From NCBI RefSeq assembly GCF_017255015.1, contig NZ_JAFKCS010000010.1:537-64536 (forward strand): 64,000 bases of DNA. Direction: 5' to 3'. This DNA comes from Bowmanella yangjiangensis (GTDB lineage: Bacteria; Pseudomonadota; Gammaproteobacteria; Enterobacterales; Alteromonadaceae). The position numbers were made by a program, and so were the translations under genes. The notes under the pieces were generated by a model, which saw nothing but the letters and a program-made list of their open reading frames with translations, was not told the origin of the DNA and ran no database searches. Below are positions 51,109 through 60,005 of the stretch, one piece after another (the stretch's first letter is position 1; every line of letters begins with the position of its first letter).

Positions 51109-51522
51109 TTGTTCATTCGCCGCACCAAAATCTGGTTTACTCCTCTGCTGTTGTTGCTGTTTATACTCAACAACCTGAGCCTGGCGTTTGAGGCATCCCA
51201 GCATTTGGCCCAGGCACGCAGCTTCAGCGACGAAGACAAGGTACTGATTTGTACCGGCCGGGATATGAAGTGGGTGTCCATGTCAGCCTCCTGGCAAGCA
51301 GGCACTTTCGTGTTTGTCGACGCACCAGAAGACCTTCCCCAGCAACTTAAAAATATCAAATGCGGCGACTTATTTGCCCAGGACTTAAAAAACTTCGCGT
51401 ATAACGCTGAGCTTATTGACGCTCAGCTAAACTACCCTGACCTGATTGCCCAGCGCCTTACTGCGCCCTACTTACAAGCCCAATACGCCAAAGCCTTATC
51501 CCGCGCCCCACCGGCCGTTTGA
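51109..51522 (+). CDS. Small exported protein upstream of the copper receptor
   Basis: 137 aa, probably starting at TTG. A hydrophobic N-terminal signal or anchor (WFTPLLLLLFILNNLSLAF) is followed by VLICTGRDMKWVS and a second cysteine in IKCGDLF, a pattern resembling DUF2946-type proteins found near copper-transport genes. It lies 78 bp before a copper TonB receptor and probably works with it. The start codon is uncertain. Confidence 0.6.
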   Translation: MFIRRTKIWFTPLLLLLFILNNLSLAFEASQHLAQARSFSDEDKVLICTGRDMKWVSMSASWQAGTFVFVDAPEDLPQQLKNIKCGDLFAQDLKNFAYNAELIDAQLNYPDLIAQRLTAPYLQAQYAKALSRAPPAV

Positions 51523-51600
51523 TTCCCCTGCTGTTAATCAATATTTAGCTTTGGGCCTTTGGCTTAGGCCAGCGTGCCCCTATGTAAACGGGATCAAACA

Positions 51601-53634
51601 ATGAAAAAACACACCACTTTTGCTGTCAGCGCTCTGAGCCTGGCCCTTTTCTCTGCGCTTTCCTACGGCGAACAAGCACAACAAAATGACGAGTTAGAAA
51701 CTATTATCGTCAGTGGCGAAGCTCTTAGCCTACCCAACCAGGTAATCACAGATGCCAAGCAGCCGCGCCAGCCCTTGCCAGCCCACGACGGTGCCGATTA
51801 TCTGAAAACCATTCCGGGCTTTTCTATGGTACGTAAAGGCGGGGCCAGCGGCGATCCGGTCTTCAGAGGCATGGCTGCGTCACGGCTGACCATTTTAAAC
51901 GACGGCAACCTGCTGTTTGGCGGCTGTAGCAGTCGTATGGACCCGCCTACAGCTTATTTATCGCCACAAAGTTTCGACCAAATCAGGGTGATCAAGGGCC
52001 CCCAATCGGTGTTGCATCTGCCAGCCAATGCCACCGTGCTGTTCGAGCGTAACAGCTATCAGCTAAGTGAAAGCGGCTTTACCACCGACACCAGCCTGAC
52101 CCTTGCCAGTGCCGGACGCCGCGAAATAAACACCGATATGACCCTGGGCAACACCAGTGGCTTTGTCAGAGTAAATGCCGCCAAAGCCAAAGCGGACAAC
52201 TATAAGGACGGTGAAGGAAATGAAATTAACAGCCATTATGATCGCTGGAGCGCCAATGCTGAGTTGGCCTGGACCCCAGATGCCGATAGTCTGTTGATGC
52301 TAAGTCTGGGTAGCAGTGATGGCGAAGCTGCCTATGCGGACCGCACTATGGATGGCTCATTGTTCGACCGTCGCCAGTTAAGCTTAAAAGGCCGTAAAGA
52401 TAACCTCGCCGATTGGTTAACCCGCCTGGAAGGCCAGTTGTATTTCAACCATGTAGATCATGTGATGGATAATTACAGCCTGCGTGACTTTACCCCCAGT
52501 ATGATGATGCCAACGCCAGCCGCCATGAACCCGGATCGCTATAACCGCGGCGGCCGTATTCAGGCCGATCTGGCCTTTGGCAAGCTACAGGCTAAAGTCG
52601 GCCTGGATGCCAGCCAAAATACCCACCGCAACCGCATGAGCATGAATCAGCCTATGATGCCTTATCAGGATAAGCCTTATGTGGAAGATGGTCGCTTCGA
52701 GCAATGGGGCCTGTTTACCGAGCTTAGTTACGCTTATTCAGACAACCTGAGCCTGCATGGCGGTGTGCGGCTGGATGACTGGCAAGCAAAGGATAGTCGC
52801 ATGAGTTTGCGTAAAACCATGATGATGACCATACCTAACCCCAGCTATGGGCAAAAACGCTCCGATACCCTGACCAGCGGCTTTGTGCGTATGGAGCAGC
52901 AAAGCGACAATCAGACCTGGTATGCTGGTATTGGCCGGGCGGCACGTTTCCCAGACTATTGGGAATTACTGGGTAATAACCGCGGCGGTGAAAATAGCGC
53001 GTCGGCCTTTAACACCGAGGCAGAAATTACCCATCAGTTGGATATAGGTTGGATCCGCAACTGGCAGGATATACGGCTAAGCTTGTCGGGCTATTACGCC
53101 GACATCAGTGATTTTATTTTGCTGGATAAGCACAATCCAATGCTGCCGGAAACCGTGCGTAATATCGACGCCCATACCTTTGGCGGCGAGGCCAGTCTGA
53201 CCTGGCAAGTTACTACTCAGTGGCGTGTGGAGTCGAGTTTGGCCGTCAGTCGTGGTAGCAATGATAGTGATAATGTTGCCCTTGCTCAGCAACCCCCGGT
53301 GGAGCTGCGGTTAAGCACAGCCTATCAGTGGCAGGACTGGCAATTGGGGGCGCTGTGGCGTTTGGTGCAGCGTCAGGATAAGGTGGCGCAAAACCAGGGC
53401 ACCATTGTAGGCCTGGATACCCTGCCTACCGCTGGCTTTGGTGTACTGTCAGCCAATGCCATGTGGCAGCCCAATAGCCAGTGGCAGGTGAGTCTGGGTA
53501 TCGATAATTTGCTGGATAAACAATACCAGGAATACCTCAGCAAAAGTGCCGCGGATATCCCTGGCTATGTGGTTAGTGGTCGTGTCCACGAACCGGGGCG
53601 CACTCTGTGGGCCAAAGTGGATTATCGATTCTAA
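51601..53634 (+). CDS. TonB-dependent copper receptor (OprC/NosA-like)
   Basis: 677 aa. Signal peptide MKKHTTFAVSALSLALF. The plug domain (about 45-170) has GADYLKTIPGFSMVRKGGASG and MAASRLTILNDG, with GGCSSRMDPPTAYLSP that includes the Cys/Met copper-binding type motif. The barrel contains unusual methionine-rich loops (SMMMPTPAAMN, RMSMNQPMMP, RKTMMMT), typical of copper receptors. The last residue is F. It imports copper across the outer membrane, possibly for copper enzymes. Confidence 0.92.
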   Translation: MKKHTTFAVSALSLALFSALSYGEQAQQNDELETIIVSGEALSLPNQVITDAKQPRQPLPAHDGADYLKTIPGFSMVRKGGASGDPVFRGMAASRLTILNDGNLLFGGCSSRMDPPTAYLSPQSFDQIRVIKGPQSVLHLPANATVLFERNSYQLSESGFTTDTSLTLASAGRREINTDMTLGNTSGFVRVNAAKAKADNYKDGEGNEINSHYDRWSANAELAWTPDADSLLMLSLGSSDGEAAYADRTMDGSLFDRRQLSLKGRKDNLADWLTRLEGQLYFNHVDHVMDNYSLRDFTPSMMMPTPAAMNPDRYNRGGRIQADLAFGKLQAKVGLDASQNTHRNRMSMNQPMMPYQDKPYVEDGRFEQWGLFTELSYAYSDNLSLHGGVRLDDWQAKDSRMSLRKTMMMTIPNPSYGQKRSDTLTSGFVRMEQQSDNQTWYAGIGRAARFPDYWELLGNNRGGENSASAFNTEAEITHQLDIGWIRNWQDIRLSLSGYYADISDFILLDKHNPMLPETVRNIDAHTFGGEASLTWQVTTQWRVESSLAVSRGSNDSDNVALAQQPPVELRLSTAYQWQDWQLGALWRLVQRQDKVAQNQGTIVGLDTLPTAGFGVLSANAMWQPNSQWQVSLGIDNLLDKQYQEYLSKSAADIPGYVVSGRVHEPGRTLWAKVDYRF

Positions 53635-53644
53635 GCCTATGATT

Positions 53645-53668
53645 AAGCCGGTCTAGCGCCGGCTTTTT
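53645..53668 (+). terminator. Rho-independent terminator of the copper receptor gene
   Basis: Stem AAGCCGG/CCGGCTT, loop tctagcg, then a T-run. Confidence 0.8.
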
Positions 53669-53789
53669 ACATTCCCGGCATAGCCGCAACGAAATCTTTT
53701 ACCATCATCCCTTTTCTATTCCTTTGGTTGTATTGGCTTCAATGCGCTAACTGGTTACCCTTAAGCCATTGGAATAGTAGGAGAACATT

Positions 53790-55031
53790 ATGTCACATCA
53801 CCCTGAGGAGCCCTCACCTTGCTATCAGGCTCCGGCCTTGCTGCCCGTTGAGCAGGCGCTAGCGCAGATGCATGCATCACTGACCTGCCGCCAAAAGGTG
53901 CAAAAAGTAGCGCTGGAGAGCGCCCTGGGCGCTGTATTGGCAGAAGATGTGATTGCCGAGCTGAATATTCCGCCCCATGACAATTCGTCGATGGACGGCT
54001 ATGCCGTTCGTGCCGCAGATTTACAAACCACTGACAGTTTGACATTAACCGGCAGTAGTTTTGCCGGCGCGCCTTTTAGAGGCGAACTGCTGGCTGGTGA
54101 AACCGTGCGCATTATGACAGGTGCAGTCATTCCCACTGGTGCAGATGCGGTGGTGATGCAAGAACAGGTTGAGGCGAACGATACCAACATACGTTTTTTA
54201 AACAAACCCGACACCGGCAGCAATATTCGCCGCGCTGGGGAAGATATCCGTCAAGGACAAGTGCTGTTGGCCAAAGGTCATCTTATTCGCGCCGTGGACT
54301 TAGGTCTTTTGGCCTCATTAGGTATTGCAGAGGTCAGCATCTATACACCACTTAAGGTGGCCATTATGTCATCCGGCGATGAGTTAGTGGCACCGGGTGG
54401 CAAGCTCAAAGAAGGGCAGATATTTGACAGCAATCGCGCGGTGCTTCGTGCCCAACTGAGTCAACTGGGCATTGAGGTGCTGGATCTTGGCATAGTGCCG
54501 GATAGCAAACAGGCCCTGCGTCTGGCATTAAGCCAGGCAGCCGCAGAGTGTGATGTACTAATTAGCTCAGGCGGGGTGTCGGTAGGCGAAGCCGATTTTA
54601 CCAAAGAGATTCTGGCTGAGCTTGGCCAAATTGGCTTTTGGAAGCTGGCCATTAAGCCAGGCAAACCCTTTGCCTTCGGTAACTTAGGTGAATGCGTGTT
54701 TTTCGGCCTGCCCGGCAACCCCGTCTCGGCTTTCGTCACCTTCGATCAACTGGTTCGCCCTGCCCTGGCCAACCTGTCAGGTCAGATTCAAAACACCCAA
54801 GTTAGACTGCTGGCAAAAGCCGCGGATAATCTGAAAAAGCGTCCAGGCCGGATGGATTTGCAGCGCGGTTGGTTTTGGCAGGATGAAAACGGTGAGTTGT
54901 TAGTTAAAAGCACTGGTAATCAGGGCTCTGGAGTGCTGACCAGTATTGCCAACGCCAACTGTTATATTGTGCTGGAGCAACAGCGCGGTTATGTCACAAC
55001 GGGTGAGCAAGTCAGCATTCAGCCCTTTTAA
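53790..55031 (+). CDS. moeA: Molybdopterin molybdenumtransferase MoeA
   Basis: 413 aa; inserts molybdenum into adenylated molybdopterin. IPPHDNSSMDGYAVRA, RIMTGAVIPTGADAVVMQEQ and SGGVSVGEADF with FFGLPGNPVSAFVTF are the family landmarks, covering domains I, III and IV. AGGAG precedes the ATG. It has its own upstream terminator, so it is transcribed separately from the receptor gene. Confidence 0.95.
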   Translation: MSHHPEEPSPCYQAPALLPVEQALAQMHASLTCRQKVQKVALESALGAVLAEDVIAELNIPPHDNSSMDGYAVRAADLQTTDSLTLTGSSFAGAPFRGELLAGETVRIMTGAVIPTGADAVVMQEQVEANDTNIRFLNKPDTGSNIRRAGEDIRQGQVLLAKGHLIRAVDLGLLASLGIAEVSIYTPLKVAIMSSGDELVAPGGKLKEGQIFDSNRAVLRAQLSQLGIEVLDLGIVPDSKQALRLALSQAAAECDVLISSGGVSVGEADFTKEILAELGQIGFWKLAIKPGKPFAFGNLGECVFFGLPGNPVSAFVTFDQLVRPALANLSGQIQNTQVRLLAKAADNLKKRPGRMDLQRGWFWQDENGELLVKSTGNQGSGVLTSIANANCYIVLEQQRGYVTTGEQVSIQPF

Positions 55032-55037
55032 AACAAG

Positions 55038-55056
55038 CGGCCCGCAAGGCGGGCCG
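55038..55056. terminator. Convergent terminator between moeA and hemN
   Basis: Perfect 8-bp stem CGGCCCGC/GCGGGCCG with loop AAG, followed by AAATTTT; serves both converging genes. Confidence 0.75.
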
Positions 55057-55096
55057 AAATTTTCCTGATGTTGACTTAGTTATTATCGTTATTCCG

Positions 55097-56452
55097 TTAC
55101 ACCACCTTGGAGTAGCGCATTTGTCCTTGCTGCAGGTAGGCGTCAAAACAGGCGCAAATACTGCGCACCCAGAATCTGCCCTTAGGTAAAACTTCGAGCT
55201 GGCTGTCAGTAACACGCACTAAACCGTCATCGATAAAAGGACGAAGGCTGTCATAGGCATCTGCAAAGGTGCGCCAAAAATCAGCCAACTGCCAGGTTTG
55301 GCAAAACGCTGGAATATCCAAATTAAAATGACAGATAAGCTGGCTAATCAGTGCTGCGCGCATCTTGTCGTCATCACATAAACTGAAGCCTTTTTGCACC
55401 GGTAAACTGCGCTGCGGCATAGCTTCGTAATAAGCTGGCAGCTCCTTGGCGTTTTGCCACAGTACACCGTTTACCTGACTGATAGACGACACCCCTAAGC
55501 CAATCAGCGCATCCTGGCCATGGGTGGTATAGCCCTGGAAGTTGCGCTGCAACTTGCCCTGCTGCTGGGCTTTGGCCAGCTCATCATCAGGTTTGGCAAA
55601 ATGATCCATGCCAATAAATTGATAACCGGCCTGCTCGAAGGCTTCGATAGACTGCTGCAGTAGCGCCAACTTAGTGGCAGAGGTGGGCAAGCTGGCATCG
55701 GGAATTTTACGCTGCGCAGCAAAACGTGCCGGCAGATGTGCATAGCTAAACAGGGAAATGCGATCCGGACTTAGTCTGACAATCTCAGCCAGAGTTTCGG
55801 CAAAGCTCTCTGGATGCTGATAAGGCAGACCATAAACCAAATCCAGGTTTATTGAAGCAAAGCCAAGCTCCCGACACAGTGCCACCTGATGGCGAATTAA
55901 GTCAGTTTCCTGCACCCGGTTAATAGCAATCTGCACTTTCTCGTCTAAGTCCTGCACACCAAAACTAACCCGACCAAAGCCGAGTTTGCGTAAATGGCGC
56001 AGTTTATCGTCATTACAACTGCGGGGATCTATCTCAATGCTCAGCTCGGCATCCACCGCTATATCAAAGTGTCTGTGCAGCGCTAACAACAAACGACTTA
56101 ACTGGCTGTTGGTCAGAAATGTTGGGGTGCCACCACCTAAGTGGATCTGATGGATACGCTTACCTTGCAACTTTTGCTCATACAAGGCCATTTCCAACTC
56201 CAAGGCATCCAAATAGTTGTCTGCCTTATGTTGGTGACGGGTAATGACCTTATTGCATCCGCAGTAATAGCAAAGCTTGTGACAGAACGGGATATGAATA
56301 TACAAACTGAGATCATCGCGACTACCGTCTATCGCCACTTGCACCTTGCCAAGATCGAACTCATCGGTCAATGCCAGCGCAGTAGGATAAGAGGTATAGC
56401 GCGGTCCATTGATGTTGTATTTGGCAATTAGTTTGGGATCCCAGCCTTGCAT
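55097..56452 (-). CDS. hemN: Oxygen-independent coproporphyrinogen III oxidase HemN
   Basis: 451 aa; radical-SAM enzyme of anaerobic haem synthesis. The N terminus MQGWDPKLIAKYNINGPRYT and the cluster motif HIPFCHKLCYYCGCNK (CxxxCxxC, near residue 55-62) are diagnostic. HLGGGTPTFL and SIEIDPR follow in the SAM domain, and a C-terminal HemN domain completes it. An FNR-like box lies 60-75 bp upstream, fitting induction when oxygen falls. Confidence 0.95.
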   Translation of the reverse strand: MQGWDPKLIAKYNINGPRYTSYPTALALTDEFDLGKVQVAIDGSRDDLSLYIHIPFCHKLCYYCGCNKVITRHQHKADNYLDALELEMALYEQKLQGKRIHQIHLGGGTPTFLTNSQLSRLLLALHRHFDIAVDAELSIEIDPRSCNDDKLRHLRKLGFGRVSFGVQDLDEKVQIAINRVQETDLIRHQVALCRELGFASINLDLVYGLPYQHPESFAETLAEIVRLSPDRISLFSYAHLPARFAAQRKIPDASLPTSATKLALLQQSIEAFEQAGYQFIGMDHFAKPDDELAKAQQQGKLQRNFQGYTTHGQDALIGLGVSSISQVNGVLWQNAKELPAYYEAMPQRSLPVQKGFSLCDDDKMRAALISQLICHFNLDIPAFCQTWQLADFWRTFADAYDSLRPFIDDGLVRVTDSQLEVLPKGRFWVRSICACFDAYLQQGQMRYSKVV

Positions 56453-56740
56453 TCTGTCTCTGCTTTTCTATTTTTCATGGCCGCATTGTACGAAAGCTCT
56501 TTCAATCGGGTTTTGATCTATCACAAATCCGCGTAGCTTTAACATCGTTCAGACGAATCGCTCAATACAAAAAGAAGCGTGTAAACAGGCGTTAAATGGT
56601 GAATTATTGGTCAACCAAACGGTCATGTTTATGGTTTAACTTTCCATCCTGCCAGGTAAAACGATAGAAATTAGTTGTAGCTTATCAGCGCCTGGCTATT
56701 CCGTTACCATTGCCGCCTTTTTAACGACAGGAAGTGTGTT
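56453..56740. other. Divergent region between hemN and a membrane-protein operon
   Basis: 288 bp, no gene seen. It contains the FNR-like box and the promoters of both directions. Confidence 0.4.
56513..56526 (-). promoter_or_regulatory. FNR-like box upstream of hemN
   Basis: On the hemN strand TTGTG-ATAG-ATCAA, which matches the FNR consensus TTGAT-NNNN-ATCAA at 8 of 10 positions. hemN is a frequent FNR target in related bacteria. Confidence 0.5.
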
Positions 56741-57373
56741 TTGTCCCATTCAGATGCAAAGTCGGTACAGGTCGCCGACACCTCATTGGCCTCTCATCGC
56801 AAAGTTCCACTGGATAATCAGGAGCTACGCAAAACCGGCTTTTGGCTTAATCAGGTATTTATGATTGTTTCCACCATAGTAGGTGTTTATCTCGCTGCTC
56901 AAAGTGGTTTACAGCAGGCTTTGACCTTTGACACTTACTCTAAAATGGAAGACAACTACTACCTGAGAATGTCTCTCTATGAAGAATTGAAAGACAACAT
57001 AGGCGAAGTAGAACACTACGCCACCGAAGTGCTGGCAAAAAGCCCGGCTTTACAAATCATCAAAGACAACCGGCCGCCCATGGATCTCTATGTGTGGGAG
57101 ACCATGCGCTACCACCCTGCCACATTAGAGACCCCCAGTGAAATACTGACCGAAGTCAGGCGCTTTTATGGTAAGTCCAGGCAATTGATGGACAAGGCCG
57201 AAAAGCGCAACTTAGGCGCGGCATACGCTGGTGAGCAATTAAAGCTTCTCACCGATCATATGCAGCAAAATGTATTGCCAGCATTAGCCCATAGTGCAGA
57301 ATCACTGCAACAAGCGCTGGCCGATGAAGGTGTAGTGATTGGTAGTTTAAAGGAGCTAAATCGTGCCGATTAA
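56741..57373 (+). CDS. Hypothetical membrane protein before the rhomboid gene
   Basis: 210 aa, TTG start with AGGAAG upstream. One transmembrane helix near residues 35-60 (FWLNQVFMIVSTIVGVYLAA) is followed by a long helical domain with ELKDNIGEVEHYATEVL. No family recognised. It overlaps the rhomboid gene by 11 bp, so it is co-translated with it and could be a partner or substrate. Confidence 0.65.
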   Translation: MSHSDAKSVQVADTSLASHRKVPLDNQELRKTGFWLNQVFMIVSTIVGVYLAAQSGLQQALTFDTYSKMEDNYYLRMSLYEELKDNIGEVEHYATEVLAKSPALQIIKDNRPPMDLYVWETMRYHPATLETPSEILTEVRRFYGKSRQLMDKAEKRNLGAAYAGEQLKLLTDHMQQNVLPALAHSAESLQQALADEGVVIGSLKELNRAD

Positions 57374-58448
57374 ACCCTGCCCTCGTTGTAAGGACAAAAT
57401 GCTCACACCCACATGCTATAAAACAGACGAAATCGATGTTTGCCAGGCTTGCGGTGGATTGTGGTTTGAGAAGGATGAAGTCAACCGCATGATTAACGAG
57501 CTGCATGAGGATGTGTCCGACTGTCAGTATACGGATCACTTCGGTAAACATCTGGGTGACAGCGAACTCAATTGTCCGGACTGTCATCAATCTTTGCAGC
57601 GTTACCATTTATTGGCCGATTATCATGCCGAGATTGACCATTGTCATACCTGTGACGGTAGCTGGATTGACCGCAGCGAACTACGTGGTGTTCAGCAGAG
57701 TCCCGCCCTGCAAAGCGCACTGGCTAAACTAAATGAGAAAATTAACTGGAAAACCTACCTTTTTCAGTTTCTGTCGCAGATGCCGGTGGAGTATAACCTT
57801 AAGCCGCGTATCCGCCCTGTGGTCAATTGGACATTGCTGTTGCTCAACGCATTGATTTTTGCTCTCTACTATTTCGATGAGCAAAGCTTTATCTGGACAT
57901 TTGAGCACCTGGCAGCCGTACCCAGTCAGGTATTAGCCGGAGAACATGCCTGGACCCTGCTGACCTGCATTTTCTTGCATGGATCATTGCTGCATCTGGC
58001 AGGCAATCTGTACTTTTTGTATGTGGTCGGCGACAACCTCGAAGACGCCTTAGGGCATAAACGCTATCTGGGACTTTATTTATTGTGTGGCCTGGCTGCG
58101 AGCGTCGTGGGCGCACTGGTCAGAAGTGGCAGCGATATTCCCTCAGTGGGTGCCAGTGGTGCCATAGCCGGGTTATTTGGTATGTACCTGATGTGGTTCC
58201 GCCACGCCAGCCTGACCTTTATGTTTGTGATTTTCCAGAAAAAGCTTTCGGCAGTCTGGTTCTTCGCCATTTGGGTAGCCTTTAATATCCTCGGCATGGC
58301 TTTAGGAGACACTGAAGTCGACTACGGTGCCCATTTAGGCGGATTTGCTACCGGCTTGTTAATTGGCTGGTGGCTGAAAGACAAAGTGCTTGCCGCCAAT
58401 CCAATGATTTCGTTACTAAATCAGCAAGAAACCGTCATCCGTCGCTAA
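57363..58448 (+). CDS. Rhomboid protease with N-terminal zinc ribbons
   Basis: 361 aa. Two zinc-ribbon units come first: CPRCKDKM with CQACGGLWFEKDEV, and CPDCHQSL with CHTCDGSWIDRSEL. A rhomboid domain follows (about 155-345) with IFLHGSLLHLAGNLYFLYVVGDN, the catalytic serine in GASGAIAGLFG near residue 265 and the catalytic histidine in AHLGGFATGLLIG near residue 325. The intramembrane protease should cut membrane proteins; the ribbons may bring cytoplasmic partners. Ribbon-rhomboid fusions occur in other gammaproteobacteria. Confidence 0.88.
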   Translation: MPIKPCPRCKDKMLTPTCYKTDEIDVCQACGGLWFEKDEVNRMINELHEDVSDCQYTDHFGKHLGDSELNCPDCHQSLQRYHLLADYHAEIDHCHTCDGSWIDRSELRGVQQSPALQSALAKLNEKINWKTYLFQFLSQMPVEYNLKPRIRPVVNWTLLLLNALIFALYYFDEQSFIWTFEHLAAVPSQVLAGEHAWTLLTCIFLHGSLLHLAGNLYFLYVVGDNLEDALGHKRYLGLYLLCGLAASVVGALVRSGSDIPSVGASGAIAGLFGMYLMWFRHASLTFMFVIFQKKLSAVWFFAIWVAFNILGMALGDTEVDYGAHLGGFATGLLIGWWLKDKVLAANPMISLLNQQETVIRR

Positions 58449-58592
58449 CCACAATCGGGTAGTTGGCTGTGTCAGCTGCCCACCTCTTCCCTCTGATCCA
58501 CATCAAGCAGTCATTCCGTCTTATGCGCTAGCATGCCAGCGGTATTTCACGCTACATTGTGATAAAGCCAGTAAACAAGAAGGGAAGAATCC

Positions 58593-59996
58593 ATGGCGAC
58601 AATTCAGTTTTTAGGGGCAGCGCAGGAAGTAACCGGCAGTTGCCATTTGCTTGAATCGGAACAAATAGGCAAAGTACTGCTTGATTGCGGCATGCATCAA
58701 GGCGGCGACATTATCGATCGTCTTGAAAATGAAGACTTTGAGTTTAATCCCCACAGCATAGACGCCGTGGTGCTATCCCATGCCCACCTTGATCACTCAG
58801 GTATGCTGCCAAAGTTGGTGAATCAAGGCTTTAACGGCCCTATATACTGCACTCAAGCTACCGTCGACCTGTTAGATATTATGCTGCGAGACTCCGCCGG
58901 TTTGTATGAACGGGATTTAGAGCGTGAAAATCTGCGTCGTAAGCGTCAGGGCAAAAAGTTACTGAAACCCCAATATCGCATGCAGGATGTGGAGCATACA
59001 TTAAGCCTTTGTGTCGGTTTGGATTACTGCGAACAGGTGTTGCTGGGCACAAATGCCAAGCTTCGTCTGCACGACGCCGGCCATATCCTTGGCTCGTCAA
59101 TTGTTGAAATTACTTTTAATGAGCGGGGCCAAAACAAGTGTCTGGTATTCAGTGGCGACTTAGGTAAACGCAATGCTGTACTGATGAACGATCCCAGTTA
59201 CCTTAAACACGCTAACCTGGTATTGATGGAAAGCACCTATGGTGATCGTGAGCATAAAAACGAAGATGACACCCTGCAGCAATTAGAGGGTATTCTGGCT
59301 GAAACCTGGCAACGCGGCGGCAATGTGATGATCCCCTCCTTCGCCGTAGGGCGCACGCAAGAATTGCTGTTTTACTTAGGTTGTCTGCATCAGCAAGGCA
59401 AACTGGACAATTGGCAGATTTTCCTCGATAGCCCCATGGCCATTGAAGTAACCCGCATTTATGAAAAGTGGGTTGAGCTGCTCGATCCTAAAGACACCGC
59501 ACATCTGCATTTAGATCACCACAAACCGCTGGAAGATTTTCTGCCCAACCTGTTTATGGCCGTCACTCCGGAAGATTCCATGGCCATCAACAAGATTGCT
59601 CGTGGTGCTATTGTGATTGCCGGCAGTGGCATGTGTAACGGTGGGCGCATTCGTCATCACTTCAAACAGCGCATCTGGAATAAAAACAATACCCTTATCT
59701 TCGTTGGCTTCCAGGCTCGGGGGACACTTGGGCGGGTATTGGTGGATGGCGCCAAGCACATCAAACTGTTTGGTGAGCCCTATCTGGTCAAGGCCCGCAT
59801 AGAAACCCTCGGCGGTTTCTCTGCCCACGCAGGTCAATCCGGCCTGATTAAGTGGATAGGTCAATTTAAACCTCAGCCTAAAGTGGTGCTGGTACATGGT
59901 GAACCACTGGCACAACAAGCACTGGCAGATAAACTCTGGCAGGAGCAACAATTGGCGGTTGAAATCCCGCAAAAAAATCAAAGCATGGTGTTTTAG
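58593..59996 (+). CDS. Beta-CASP metallo-beta-lactamase nuclease
   Basis: 467 aa. The metallo-beta-lactamase core starts IQFLGAAQEVTGSCHLLE with metal motif HAHLDHSG near residue 66, and a beta-CASP insertion follows (MESTYGDREH, then MIPSFAVGRTQELLFYL). The C-terminal RMMBL motif is TLGGFSAHAGQSGLIKWI with VHGEP. Members process RNA. The gene overlaps nothing but is 9 bp before the phosphate transporter gene, so they may be co-transcribed. Confidence 0.92.
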   Translation: MATIQFLGAAQEVTGSCHLLESEQIGKVLLDCGMHQGGDIIDRLENEDFEFNPHSIDAVVLSHAHLDHSGMLPKLVNQGFNGPIYCTQATVDLLDIMLRDSAGLYERDLERENLRRKRQGKKLLKPQYRMQDVEHTLSLCVGLDYCEQVLLGTNAKLRLHDAGHILGSSIVEITFNERGQNKCLVFSGDLGKRNAVLMNDPSYLKHANLVLMESTYGDREHKNEDDTLQQLEGILAETWQRGGNVMIPSFAVGRTQELLFYLGCLHQQGKLDNWQIFLDSPMAIEVTRIYEKWVELLDPKDTAHLHLDHHKPLEDFLPNLFMAVTPEDSMAINKIARGAIVIAGSGMCNGGRIRHHFKQRIWNKNNTLIFVGFQARGTLGRVLVDGAKHIKLFGEPYLVKARIETLGGFSAHAGQSGLIKWIGQFKPQPKVVLVHGEPLAQQALADKLWQEQQLAVEIPQKNQSMVF

Positions 59997-60005
59997 GGCG
60001 TAATC

